From: Algibacter miyuki
GTDB lineage: Bacteria; Bacteroidota; Bacteroidia; Flavobacteriales; Flavobacteriaceae
Direction: 5' to 3' (one strand)
Assembly (NCBI RefSeq): GCF_042427745.1
Contig: NZ_JBHMFA010000017.1
Length of the DNA stretch: 64,000 nt
Below are positions 56,185 to 63,795 of the stretch, one piece after another. The notes under the pieces were generated by a model. It had not been told where the DNA came from and ran no database searches. It saw only the letters and a program-made list of their open reading frames with translations. The position numbers and the translations under genes were made by a program. Position 1 is the stretch's first letter; the number at the start of each line of letters is the position of its first letter.

Positions 56185-56739
56185 ATGCTAAACAGAAAAA
56201 CATTCTTCCAATTATATAGAGACCGTTTAGATAAAAACAAAAAAATATCTCAACAAGAAGTGGATGCCTTGGATTTGTTCCTGGACATGTTTGAAAGCGA
56301 AAAGGATTATTTTACCATACCACAATGGGCCTATGTGTTCGCAACTGTTTTCCACGAAACAGCATTTACATTCGAGCCGGTACGCGAAGCTTTTCATTTA
56401 TCTGAAGCATGGAGAAAAAATAATTTACGGTATTACCCATGGTATGGACGCGGTTATGTGCAAACCACTTGGGAAGAAAACTATAGAAAAGACGAGGAGC
56501 GCACAGGAATACCATTTACCAAAAACCCCGATTTAGCCTTAGTGCCACGAAATGCGTTTTGTACCATGCTTTACAATATGAAACACGGTGTTTACACTGG
56601 TAAACGCTTAGATTATTACATCAATAATGATCGTAAATCTTATCTATATGCCCGCTATGTTATTAATGGAAAGGACAAACGATTTACTATTGCTTCTTAT
56701 GCCGAAACCTTTGAGTTTATTTTAACTAAATCTATGTAG
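56185..56739 (+). CDS. Endolysin, GH19-like lysozyme/chitinase fold
   Basis: A 184-residue muralytic enzyme without a signal peptide, as expected for a holin-dependent endolysin. The GH19-like core is visible: FATVFHETAFTFEPVREAF (catalytic Glu in H-E-T near residue 57) and YYPWYGRGYVQTTWEENYRK (near 85-105), followed by a helical second half (NPDLALVPRNAFCTMLYNM). It cleaves peptidoglycan at the end of infection. The gene is 5 bases after the holin and followed directly by the spanin-like gene. Confidence 0.85.
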   Translation: MLNRKTFFQLYRDRLDKNKKISQQEVDALDLFLDMFESEKDYFTIPQWAYVFATVFHETAFTFEPVREAFHLSEAWRKNNLRYYPWYGRGYVQTTWEENYRKDEERTGIPFTKNPDLALVPRNAFCTMLYNMKHGVYTGKRLDYYINNDRKSYLYARYVINGKDKRFTIASYAETFEFILTKSM

Positions 56740-56740
56740 C

Positions 56741-57406
56741 ATGAAAAACTTTATACAAATTACCGCCATTATCGTATTCGCTGTTTTATTTTTAAATCAG
56801 TGCAAACAAACTGCAGACTTAAAAAAATCTATTATTTCCGAAGCAGAAGTAAAAGCCGATACCATAGAATATTACAAAAACAAACTAGGTTTGGAGGTTG
56901 CCCAAAAGCAAGCCTATAAACTCGCTTCCGAAAAAACTTCGGTAGCTTTTAACGAAGCAAAAACAGAAAGCGCACAATTTGAAGCTGCAGCCGAAAACTG
57001 GAAAGATTTATACTCAGCTTTAAAAATTGAAGTGGAGTTTAAAGCCGATTCTGTAGATATTCCTTTTGATGAAAAAGTAGATTTTAATTTCTCCAGGGCG
57101 TTTTACAAAAAAAACGATCTCTATACCTTTTCGGGTGTGGTTAATCAACACGGAATTATAGTAAACACCTTGGCAAAAGCAACCATTACCCCTTTTACTG
57201 GAGAAAAAAACACAGGGTTTTTAACCCACGAATTTAGAACAGAAATAACGAGCTCCAATGCATCGATTACTATTCCATCATTCGACTCTTATAATTTTAC
57301 CGGAAAACAAAAACGTTTTGGCGTTGGTGTGTCCTTTGGATTAGGGTTTTATCATAAAGGCTTCTTTGTTGGTCCGTCCATAAATTACAATCTTATACAG
57401 TTTTAG
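56741..57406 (+). CDS. Spanin-like lipoprotein
   Basis: A 221-residue protein with a short hydrophobic N-terminus ending in a lipobox-like FLNQC (Cys21), a long helical middle (about residues 25-95: LKKSIISEAEVKADTIEYYKNKL...KDLYSALKIEVE) and a beta-rich C-terminus (GVGVSFGLGFYHKGFFVGPSINYNLIQF) with an outer-membrane-like final Phe. The layout fits a Bacteroidota unimolecular spanin-type or DUF6808-like protein that helps disrupt the outer membrane. It follows the endolysin by one base. The next element is the second late promoter copy. Confidence 0.6.
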   Translation: MKNFIQITAIIVFAVLFLNQCKQTADLKKSIISEAEVKADTIEYYKNKLGLEVAQKQAYKLASEKTSVAFNEAKTESAQFEAAAENWKDLYSALKIEVEFKADSVDIPFDEKVDFNFSRAFYKKNDLYTFSGVVNQHGIIVNTLAKATITPFTGEKNTGFLTHEFRTEITSSNASITIPSFDSYNFTGKQKRFGVGVSFGLGFYHKGFFVGPSINYNLIQF

Positions 57407-57413
57407 TAAATAA

Positions 57414-57451
57414 CATGTCTTAAAAAAAAGTACCTGCTCAATTTATTTTAG
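57414..57451 (+). promoter_or_regulatory. Late promoter element copy 2 (CATGTCTTAAAAA and TTTAG)
   Basis: CATGTCTTAAAAA at 57414-57426 with a TTTAG box at 57447-57451. Element start to box is again 33 bases; the gene begins 48 bases after the element start. It separates the lysis group from the head genes. Confidence 0.7.
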
Positions 57452-57461
57452 CCATAAATAA

Positions 57462-58337
57462 ATGAGTATGAAAGGTAGTAGTTTATTATCAGAAATAAGA
57501 AAAGGAGAATGGTTGCTCGATGTACATAACATTGCAGCGTATTATCCTGTTATAAACAAAATATTTTCGGGAACGCCGTTTCAATTCAATTCAGAGCCAA
57601 AATCAATTTTGTCTTTTGTGGATTCAAAAGGAAATCCTCTTAGAAAAAATTCCGAAGGGCAAACCATTGTTACTTCAGGATCTATTGCTATTGTAAAAAT
57701 GCATGGCGAAGTTGTAAAAACTGGAGATTATTGTATTTATGGTGCAGACGAAATTGTAAACGCTTTAACCATTGCCGACCAAAACCCAAACGTTGCCGCT
57801 ACCGTTTTTGATATAGATGGACCAGGAGGTGCTGTATCTGCTATTGGGTTATTTCAAGAATTTGCTAGAGATGTAAAAACAAAACCTATTGTTGGTTTTT
57901 GTGACTCTGCCCTATCCCTTCATTATTGGACAGCTATAGAAGTTTGCGATCATATTATGGCTGCAAACAATGTATCTGCTCGTTTTGGTTCTGTAGGTGT
58001 TGTATTAAGTTTTGCAGATAACAGAAAAGCCATGGAAGAGGAAGGCGTTGTTTTTCACGAAATATATCCAGAAGAATCTTCACATAAAAACGCAGCTTTT
58101 ACAGAAGCTAGAAAAGGCGATTACAAATTAATAAGAGCCGAGTTCCTTTCCCCATTAGCAAAAATATTTCAAGCTCGAGTACGAGCGAAATTACCAAATC
58201 TTATAGAAGAGGATGGCACGCTAAAAGGAAAAACATATTTCGCCGACGAGGCTTTAAAAAGAAATATGATTCATAGCATCGGTGGGATGCAAAAAGCCAT
58301 ACGTATGGCTACCGTATTGAGTTCAATTAATAATTAA
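57462..58337 (+). CDS. S49-family prohead protease
   Basis: A 291-residue serine peptidase of the SppA/ClpP-fold, used by many phages to trim scaffold and capsid. Typical strips: VFDIDGPGGAVSAIGLFQEF near 110, DSALSLHYWTAIEVCD (nucleophile Ser candidate near 150), SARFGSVGVVLSF near 175 and KGKTYFADEALKRNMIHSIGG near 260. It lies immediately before the major capsid gene (15 bases), the normal order. Its partner scaffold would be the N-terminal part of the capsid gene. Confidence 0.85.
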   Translation: MSMKGSSLLSEIRKGEWLLDVHNIAAYYPVINKIFSGTPFQFNSEPKSILSFVDSKGNPLRKNSEGQTIVTSGSIAIVKMHGEVVKTGDYCIYGADEIVNALTIADQNPNVAATVFDIDGPGGAVSAIGLFQEFARDVKTKPIVGFCDSALSLHYWTAIEVCDHIMAANNVSARFGSVGVVLSFADNRKAMEEEGVVFHEIYPEESSHKNAAFTEARKGDYKLIRAEFLSPLAKIFQARVRAKLPNLIEEDGTLKGKTYFADEALKRNMIHSIGGMQKAIRMATVLSSINN

Positions 58338-58352
58338 TAAACCTTAAAAACA

Positions 58353-60503
58353 ATGTTAAAAAAAACGTTACAGATGGCCACCTCATTGATGGTCTTTCTA
58401 AATTTAAAAGAGCTCCCGATTGCTGACGGAAAAGTCAGTTTTTCGGAGGAGCAAACCGAGAAACTGAAAGCAGAACTTTCAGAGGAAGTCTTATTACAAG
58501 CTATTGAAGCTTTTAATAAAGACATTGCCGAGAATTCTAAAGTAGAAGGTATTAGCAATGAAATTAAACAAATGTTGGCCGCCATGGAAACTCCAGAGGA
58601 AGCAGCCGCAAACAAAGCAAAAGAAAAGAATCCTGATGCTACGGAAGAAACGCCTAATGTGGACGCTCAATTAGTGGCTTTAAAAGCAAAAATGAAAGAA
58701 CGTGATGAAACTATTAAAGCGTTATTGGCCGAAGCAGAAAGCGACACCCCTTTAGAGCGAATTTTAAACACACAAGCAAAAGAAATGATTAAACATAGTG
58801 CAACGCATTTATTTGCGTCCGGAAAGGACTTTGATGCTTTCGATGGGAGAAACTGGAATAAGTTAGCTGCAGGACAATCTGTAGGTGCTACAGATTGGAC
58901 AGCATCCGATGGAGCAAATATTCAAAAGTTAAATGGTGATGCTGAATTATATTTTAGAGAAGATCCTAAATTTATAAAATCGCTACACCGTGACAATTTT
59001 GGTTTACCATCTGCATGGGGGAAAACATTTAATGTTGTAGATAAAATTACAACAGGTTCTATTACTACTGCAGAGATTACTCAAGGTAGAAAATTACCAT
59101 GGTTACCAAAAAACAAACAATCTATTCAAGCGGAAGAAGGTAAAATTTTTCCAATTTCTATTGATATTGAATACGCTGGGCATTTATTATCACAAATTGA
59201 AGCTTCTTGGTTAGCATCGTTTAACATGGAGGGTTCACAGTATGATAAAATGACTTTTGTGCGTTTCTTATTAACCGAATTAGATAAAAAAGCTCGTTTA
59301 GAAGATAGAATTGCATCTATTAAAGGGGTTTACGTAGAAACGCCAGACGATGCAACAAAAGCAGGAAGTTATTTAAATAGACAAGATGGTTTATTAGTTC
59401 AACTTTGGAGAGCTCGTGATGTTCGTAAAATTTATAGAGCCTTTAAATTAGGCACGCCAACATCTGCTAATATCGCAGATTACATTCATAATTTAATTAC
59501 TTCTTTACCTTACGAGGTTAGAACAGCTAATGGTTTAGAGCTTGGTTTATCTCCATCTCATTTAACTAGCTATAAGAATAGAATAGAGAATTTGCATGGT
59601 ACTCAAAATGATTATAAAGGGAAACCAACATTTCCTAGAGATTATCCAAATATCAAATTTCAAGAAGTTTTAGATTTTGAAGGAACCGATTTTATGTATA
59701 TCACAGAAACGGAAAATTTAGATATTTTAGAAAACAGACCGAAAGAAAAGAATTGGTATCGTTTTGGTTTCGATGGAAAACGTAATATTTTCATTGTAAA
59801 CGATTACAAATTAGGCATTAGAATGAAACATATTGGTAATAAAGTAAAAGACGGAGATCCTGCTGAATTTAAAGTGCAGTCTGTTTGGTCTAACGATGTA
59901 CCATTATTTAATGCAGATTTCTTTGCTCCTATTTACGATGATAAATCGGGCGAAATTACAGCAACGTTTAATCAGTTAAAAGTAGATGAAAACTGGGCTA
60001 CAGATATTACAAAAATATCAGGTTTAGCCGAAGGTGTTATTTTAAAAATACAAGGCGATACCGCTTTAGCATCAAGTAAATATGTAAAAGATAATTCCGA
60101 TTTAGATTTAGCTTCAGATTTCGATTTATCGAATGGAGGAACTTTATCGTTAATTGTTTTGGCCGATGGTACTTTAAAAGAATTAGCAAGAACAGCAGAA
60201 CCTGCTTCAACTGCAGAAGAATCTGTTGTGTCTTATGATACAGCCACTTTAGATGCTGCAGATGGTAGTGAGTTTACTTACACAGGAACAGCGGCCTTAA
60301 CTATTACAGAAATACTTAATGGAGTACAAGGACAGAAAGTAAAAGTGTACGGTAATGCAGCCGCTTCTCAAGATGTGACGATTAATACAATTGGAAACAT
60401 TAAAGTAGCCAGTGCAGCCGTATTGAAATTAGCAACCGATTCTATAGAATTCGTTCTATTAGATGGTGTTTGGACAGAGTTTAACAGAGATATAACAGTT
60501 TAA
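58353..60503 (+). CDS. Major capsid protein with fused scaffold-like N-terminus and C-terminal beta domain
   Basis: A 716-residue protein. The first 140 residues are helical and rich in Glu/Lys/Ala (FSEEQTEKLKAELSEEVL, EEAAANKAKEKNPDATEE, LKAKMKERDETIKALLAEAE), like a phage scaffold (delta) arm. The middle (about 140-560) is the capsid fold, and the C-terminus (about 600-716) is a beta-rich domain that may decorate the head. The gene follows the S49 protease, whose cleavage would remove the N-terminal arm. No HK97-fold motif can be proven by eye, so the name rests on context. Confidence 0.75.
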   Translation: MLKKTLQMATSLMVFLNLKELPIADGKVSFSEEQTEKLKAELSEEVLLQAIEAFNKDIAENSKVEGISNEIKQMLAAMETPEEAAANKAKEKNPDATEETPNVDAQLVALKAKMKERDETIKALLAEAESDTPLERILNTQAKEMIKHSATHLFASGKDFDAFDGRNWNKLAAGQSVGATDWTASDGANIQKLNGDAELYFREDPKFIKSLHRDNFGLPSAWGKTFNVVDKITTGSITTAEITQGRKLPWLPKNKQSIQAEEGKIFPISIDIEYAGHLLSQIEASWLASFNMEGSQYDKMTFVRFLLTELDKKARLEDRIASIKGVYVETPDDATKAGSYLNRQDGLLVQLWRARDVRKIYRAFKLGTPTSANIADYIHNLITSLPYEVRTANGLELGLSPSHLTSYKNRIENLHGTQNDYKGKPTFPRDYPNIKFQEVLDFEGTDFMYITETENLDILENRPKEKNWYRFGFDGKRNIFIVNDYKLGIRMKHIGNKVKDGDPAEFKVQSVWSNDVPLFNADFFAPIYDDKSGEITATFNQLKVDENWATDITKISGLAEGVILKIQGDTALASSKYVKDNSDLDLASDFDLSNGGTLSLIVLADGTLKELARTAEPASTAEESVVSYDTATLDAADGSEFTYTGTAALTITEILNGVQGQKVKVYGNAAASQDVTINTIGNIKVASAAVLKLATDSIEFVLLDGVWTEFNRDITV

Positions 60504-60509
60504 TATATT

Positions 60510-61334
60510 ATGACAGTATTTAGAAAATCAGTACCAAAGCCTCAAGGAGGCTCTGGTACTGCTAAACCAAGAAACGGAAAACTTACCGTTATATATACGG
60601 ACGATGTAATTTCAGAACCTACTAGAGATAGCAACGGCGTAAAAATGGTTGGAAACTATGTTTTAGCTCCTGGAGCAAAAATGGAAACATTGTATGCAAC
60701 TCCATCTACTCAGAAATTCACTCAAGAAATTGAAGGAGAAGAGGATATGGAAGGTTTTATAAAAAAATTAGAAGCCATTCATCCTGCAGACGATTTAGCT
60801 ATTAATGAATTCGTTCAAAATAACATTGGAGTTCCTGTTATTATTATTTTTGGCGAAGGTTGTGGATCTGCTGCAGGACGTGTTTTAGGTTCTGTTTGCA
60901 ATCCAATGAAGTTAAAAGGATCTGCCGCTAATGATAATGAAGGCAGAAAAAACACTTTAATGTATGAGCAATCTGTAAAAGATGTGCATGTAGCCGGTTT
61001 TTATTATGGCGAAATTACACTATCCTCTAATTTTGAAGCTGCTACAGTAGATTTAGACTTAACCATAGCTAATGGAGCTGTGCAACAATTACCTGTTTTA
61101 GCAGCTACAGATACTATTTCTGTACTTTCTACAGATTTAGAAAACGGTACCATAGTTTCTTTAATTGGTGGCGGTGGTGCAGACCCTGCAGTATTAGATC
61201 CTGGTGTGCAAGGTGTAGTAAACGTTATTTTATTAAATGATACCCAATGGGTGGCATTGGATAAAGCTGTAATCAACCTCGAAGTAATAGCCGGTGGCGC
61301 AACAACGTATTTGTTAGAACGTTCCCGATCGTAA
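60510..61334 (+). CDS. Structural phage protein, possibly head or tail tube
   Basis: A 274-residue protein beginning with a Gly/Lys-rich segment (TVFRKSVPKPQGGSGTAKPR) and a mixed core (KLTVIYTDDVISEPTRDSNGVKMVGNYVL; VPVIIIFGEGCGSAAGRVLGS). The last 90 residues (VDLDLTIANGAVQQLPVLAATDT...NVILLNDTQWVALDKAVINLEV) look like the C-terminal beta domain of the capsid protein, ending in a similar ILLNDTQWVAL versus LLDGVWTEF strip. It lies 7 bases after the capsid gene and the terminator follows it. Confidence 0.6.
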   Translation: MTVFRKSVPKPQGGSGTAKPRNGKLTVIYTDDVISEPTRDSNGVKMVGNYVLAPGAKMETLYATPSTQKFTQEIEGEEDMEGFIKKLEAIHPADDLAINEFVQNNIGVPVIIIFGEGCGSAAGRVLGSVCNPMKLKGSAANDNEGRKNTLMYEQSVKDVHVAGFYYGEITLSSNFEAATVDLDLTIANGAVQQLPVLAATDTISVLSTDLENGTIVSLIGGGGADPAVLDPGVQGVVNVILLNDTQWVALDKAVINLEVIAGGATTYLLERSRS

Positions 61335-61354
61335 ATATTTGTTTAATTAATAGT

Positions 61355-61390
61355 AAAAAAGCTGCTTTTGTAATGAAAGCAGCTTTTTTT
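61355..61390 (+). terminator. Terminator of the head operon
   Basis: AAAAAAGCTGCTTTtgtaatgAAAGCAGCTTTTTTTTT, a perfect 13-base stem with a T tract, right after the 60510-61334 gene. It marks the end of the capsid transcription unit. Confidence 0.88.
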
Positions 61391-61411
61391 TTGCATGTGC
61401 AAAATAATACC

Positions 61412-61447
61412 CATAAGTATTAATTCTAAAACTTATATGTATATTTG
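61412..61447 (+). promoter_or_regulatory. Operator-like palindrome and -7 box
   Basis: CATAAGTATT (61412-61421) with an imperfect partner AACTTATATG (61430-61439), followed directly by a TATATTTG -7 box (61440-61447). It parallels the 52474 operator and precedes the third late promoter copy. Confidence 0.55.
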
Positions 61448-61462
61448 TTTGTGCAAATACTT

Positions 61463-61500
61463 CATGTCTTAAAAAGCCGCTAAAAACGCTTTTTCTTTAC
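61463..61500 (+). promoter_or_regulatory. Late promoter element copy 3 (CATGTCTTAAAAA and TTTAC)
   Basis: CATGTCTTAAAAA at 61463-61475 and TTTAC at 61496-61500, start to box 33 bases. The gene at 61533 begins 70 bases after the element start. Confidence 0.7.
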
Positions 61501-61532
61501 GATTAAAGCTTTAATGTACAAACCATTATATT

Positions 61533-62684
61533 ATGAAAAACTTAGTAATACAACATTTTAAAAACCTACCAGCTTCTAAAACTAAGCAATTTAACGATGC
61601 ACTGCAGTTGTTTAGAAAATGCCCAGGTAAAAATTTAGGTCAGGAACGTTTTTTTAATCAAGCCGGCTATACGCCTGCTACTTTAGAAAATCTAAATTAC
61701 GATTTAAAAAAATTGGTAGGTATTACCGATGCCGATATTAGACGCGCACCTTCTAAAAAAGTGATTGTTTTAGACCCTAAAATTGAATTAACGTTAGCAG
61801 AATTAGAAAACACAGCTACTTTAGATTTTAATAAAGTTAGAGCCTTTCTATATCAAGAAAAAGTAGAATACCCAAAAATTCCAACTTTTGAAAAAGGCTT
61901 ACCAGGAAACCATCAAATGAAAGCTTGGCTACAAGAAAACAACGTGGAAACTGAGGCTACTAAAAAAGATGATTTATTAGCTGCTATTCAGGTTTTTGTT
62001 GAAAAGTCTATTTATAATCTTGCTTTGGATTTTATGACTGCTCAGGAAGAATTAAACAAAGCTTTAAATTCTGAAGACAAAAAATTAACAGAAGAAGCTC
62101 AGTCTTTTGCTTTTGTTCCAAAGGCAGACACAAAAAAAGAAGACGTTTTCACTACAGCTCCAGACGATGTAAAAACACAAATAAAACTACGTGACGAGTT
62201 TCCTTTTTTAAATGAAGATAATTGCCCAGAGGAGTTTTACATATTAGTTGGAAAGAAATTCAATTACTATGATGCTTGGGTTAATGCACACGCCCATTTA
62301 TTAGTGCATATTAAAGATATTAATCAAGATGCCTCACCAATTAACATGACAGACGAGGAAGTGTCGGAAATGGCTTTAAAAGCAGTCGAAAACTTTGAGG
62401 TTAACCATGCTATTTGGAAAGAATTAAACCATTACAAAGCAACTGGCGAAATTTTAGGCGCACACCCAATATTTATTGAGCGAAAACTTAAAGAATCTAT
62501 TGAAGCTTTAACCGTAGAAGCTGGCACAAAACGCATTTCTAATCTTAACAATTACATACGCCGAGATAATAAGAACGCCGAAAAAGCAAAAGACGACGCA
62601 GAAAAAGACAAGTATTTGCAAAAAGTTGTAGGATGGGAAGTTGAATTAAACATGATAAAAACGAAGTTCAATTTTAGTGAATAA
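61533..62684 (+). CDS. Phage protein, unknown (383 residues), helical
   Basis: A helix-rich protein with an N-terminal segment NALQLFRKCPGKNLGQERFFNQAGYTPATLENLNYDLKKLVGITDADIRRAPS that could be a DNA- or protein-binding unit and a Lys/Glu-rich middle (NLALDFMTAQEELNKALNSEDKKLTEEAQ). It is the first gene of the third late unit. The following gene starts 8 bases before its stop (GTG). Role not known; a packaging or head assembly function is possible. Confidence 0.55.
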   Translation: MKNLVIQHFKNLPASKTKQFNDALQLFRKCPGKNLGQERFFNQAGYTPATLENLNYDLKKLVGITDADIRRAPSKKVIVLDPKIELTLAELENTATLDFNKVRAFLYQEKVEYPKIPTFEKGLPGNHQMKAWLQENNVETEATKKDDLLAAIQVFVEKSIYNLALDFMTAQEELNKALNSEDKKLTEEAQSFAFVPKADTKKEDVFTTAPDDVKTQIKLRDEFPFLNEDNCPEEFYILVGKKFNYYDAWVNAHAHLLVHIKDINQDASPINMTDEEVSEMALKAVENFEVNHAIWKELNHYKATGEILGAHPIFIERKLKESIEALTVEAGTKRISNLNNYIRRDNKNAEKAKDDAEKDKYLQKVVGWEVELNMIKTKFNFSE

Positions 62685-63267
62685 ATTTTTTGATATAGCC
62701 CAGAGAAAGGAGGCGGAAGAAAAACAAACTTCAGAACATATAATTTCTAAATATTTGGTGTGCCATTACCAAAAAATTAAGAGTTTAAATAAAGAGCTGC
62801 AACGCTTACCGAGTTCTGAAGAGTTTTTCTTTTTACAATCGGACACCTCTTTCAATGCGTTTACATTTATCCCTTTAATAGGCGAAAAAGAAGTTATTAC
62901 AGAACTGCACGCCTCCACCTACTCTATTTCCCGAAAGGTAATAGATGCTTTAATACAGTTGCATGATGAAGGTATTATTGAGCGTGTAACCTTAATGATT
63001 TCGGATTCATTAATAAAACGAAATCCGGCTACTATCGATTATTTAAACGCGCTAATATCTAGCAGAGCAAACTTTAATGTTATTTATAGTTGGGTGCATG
63101 CTAAAGTGGCCATTTGTAAAACAAAGGACCATTATTATATTATTGAAGGCTCAGGAAATTGGGCAAGTAATGCCCAATATGAGCAATATATTTTTGCCAA
63201 TAGTAAAGGTGTTTACGAGTTTAGAAAAACATTGTTTACAGAAAGCAAATTGAGGAACACAAATTAA
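62677..63267 (+). CDS. Phospholipase D-like domain protein
   Basis: A 196-residue protein. The single HKD-like motif HAKVAICKTKDHYYIIEGSGN is near residues 147-167; the family pattern is H-x-K-x4-D-x6-G-S-x-x-N and here the Asp position holds Lys, so activity is uncertain. One motif per chain would require a dimer. It starts with GTG, overlapping the previous gene by 8 bases. PLD-like proteins are sometimes found in phage packaging and head regions as putative nucleases; this is inference. Confidence 0.65.
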   Translation: MNKFFDIAQRKEAEEKQTSEHIISKYLVCHYQKIKSLNKELQRLPSSEEFFFLQSDTSFNAFTFIPLIGEKEVITELHASTYSISRKVIDALIQLHDEGIIERVTLMISDSLIKRNPATIDYLNALISSRANFNVIYSWVHAKVAICKTKDHYYIIEGSGNWASNAQYEQYIFANSKGVYEFRKTLFTESKLRNTN

Positions 63268-63274
63268 ATTTATT

Positions 63275-63463
63275 ATGAAAAAATACAAAAAAACAGGAAT
63301 TATTTTAAGCTTTATAGTGATGTTTATATTGGGGGTGTTTTTTGAAAAAAAACAAGATTTAATATCTACCGAAATGCAAGCAACTCCCAAAATTTTGATC
63401 CTCAGTTTAATCTTTGTCATTCTATTGGTGTTGTGTTTTTTTGATGAAAAAGAGAAAGCATGA
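63275..63463 (+). CDS. Small two-span membrane protein (62 residues)
   Basis: Two membrane spans (IILSFIVMFILGVFF and ILILSLIFVILLVLCFF) with a loop KKQDLISTEMQATP between them. It ends with ATGA overlap into the next gene, so it is translationally coupled. Function unknown; it might be a second holin-like or antiholin-like protein. Confidence 0.6.
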   Translation: MKKYKKTGIILSFIVMFILGVFFEKKQDLISTEMQATPKILILSLIFVILLVLCFFDEKEKA

Positions 63464-63792
63464 ACCAAGAACTATCCATATTCAATTCGTTAAAACTATC
63501 TCAGGAGGAGTTTGAAACCATAGAGAATCTAGCGGCTACAAATTATGCGCCTAGCGATATTGCTTTGTATTTAGATGTGGATAAACAATTGTTTTTACAA
63601 GAATTTCACAATCCTGCAAGTTCGGTAAGACACCATTACAACAAAGGGTGTTTGGTGGCTTCGTTTGAAAAAGACAATAAAATGTTAGAAAACGCTAAAG
63701 GCGGAAATATAACAGCATACCAGGAAAGTAATAAATCGGCTGCTAAACGTGCATTCGAAAATCATAAACAAAGAATTTTAAATGAAAGTTAA
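63460..63792 (+). CDS. HTH protein, probable small terminase subunit
   Basis: A 110-residue protein with an N-terminal helix-turn-helix-like part (LSQEEFETIENLAATNYAPSDIALYLDVDKQLFLQEF) and a helical C-terminus (NITAYQESNKSAAKRAFENHKQ). The pattern NYAPSDIALYLDVDK fits the terminase small subunit HTH found before large terminase genes. The next gene starts just after. Assignment is from context and short motif only. Confidence 0.55.
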   Translation: MNQELSIFNSLKLSQEEFETIENLAATNYAPSDIALYLDVDKQLFLQEFHNPASSVRHHYNKGCLVASFEKDNKMLENAKGGNITAYQESNKSAAKRAFENHKQRILNES

Positions 63793-63795
63793 ATA

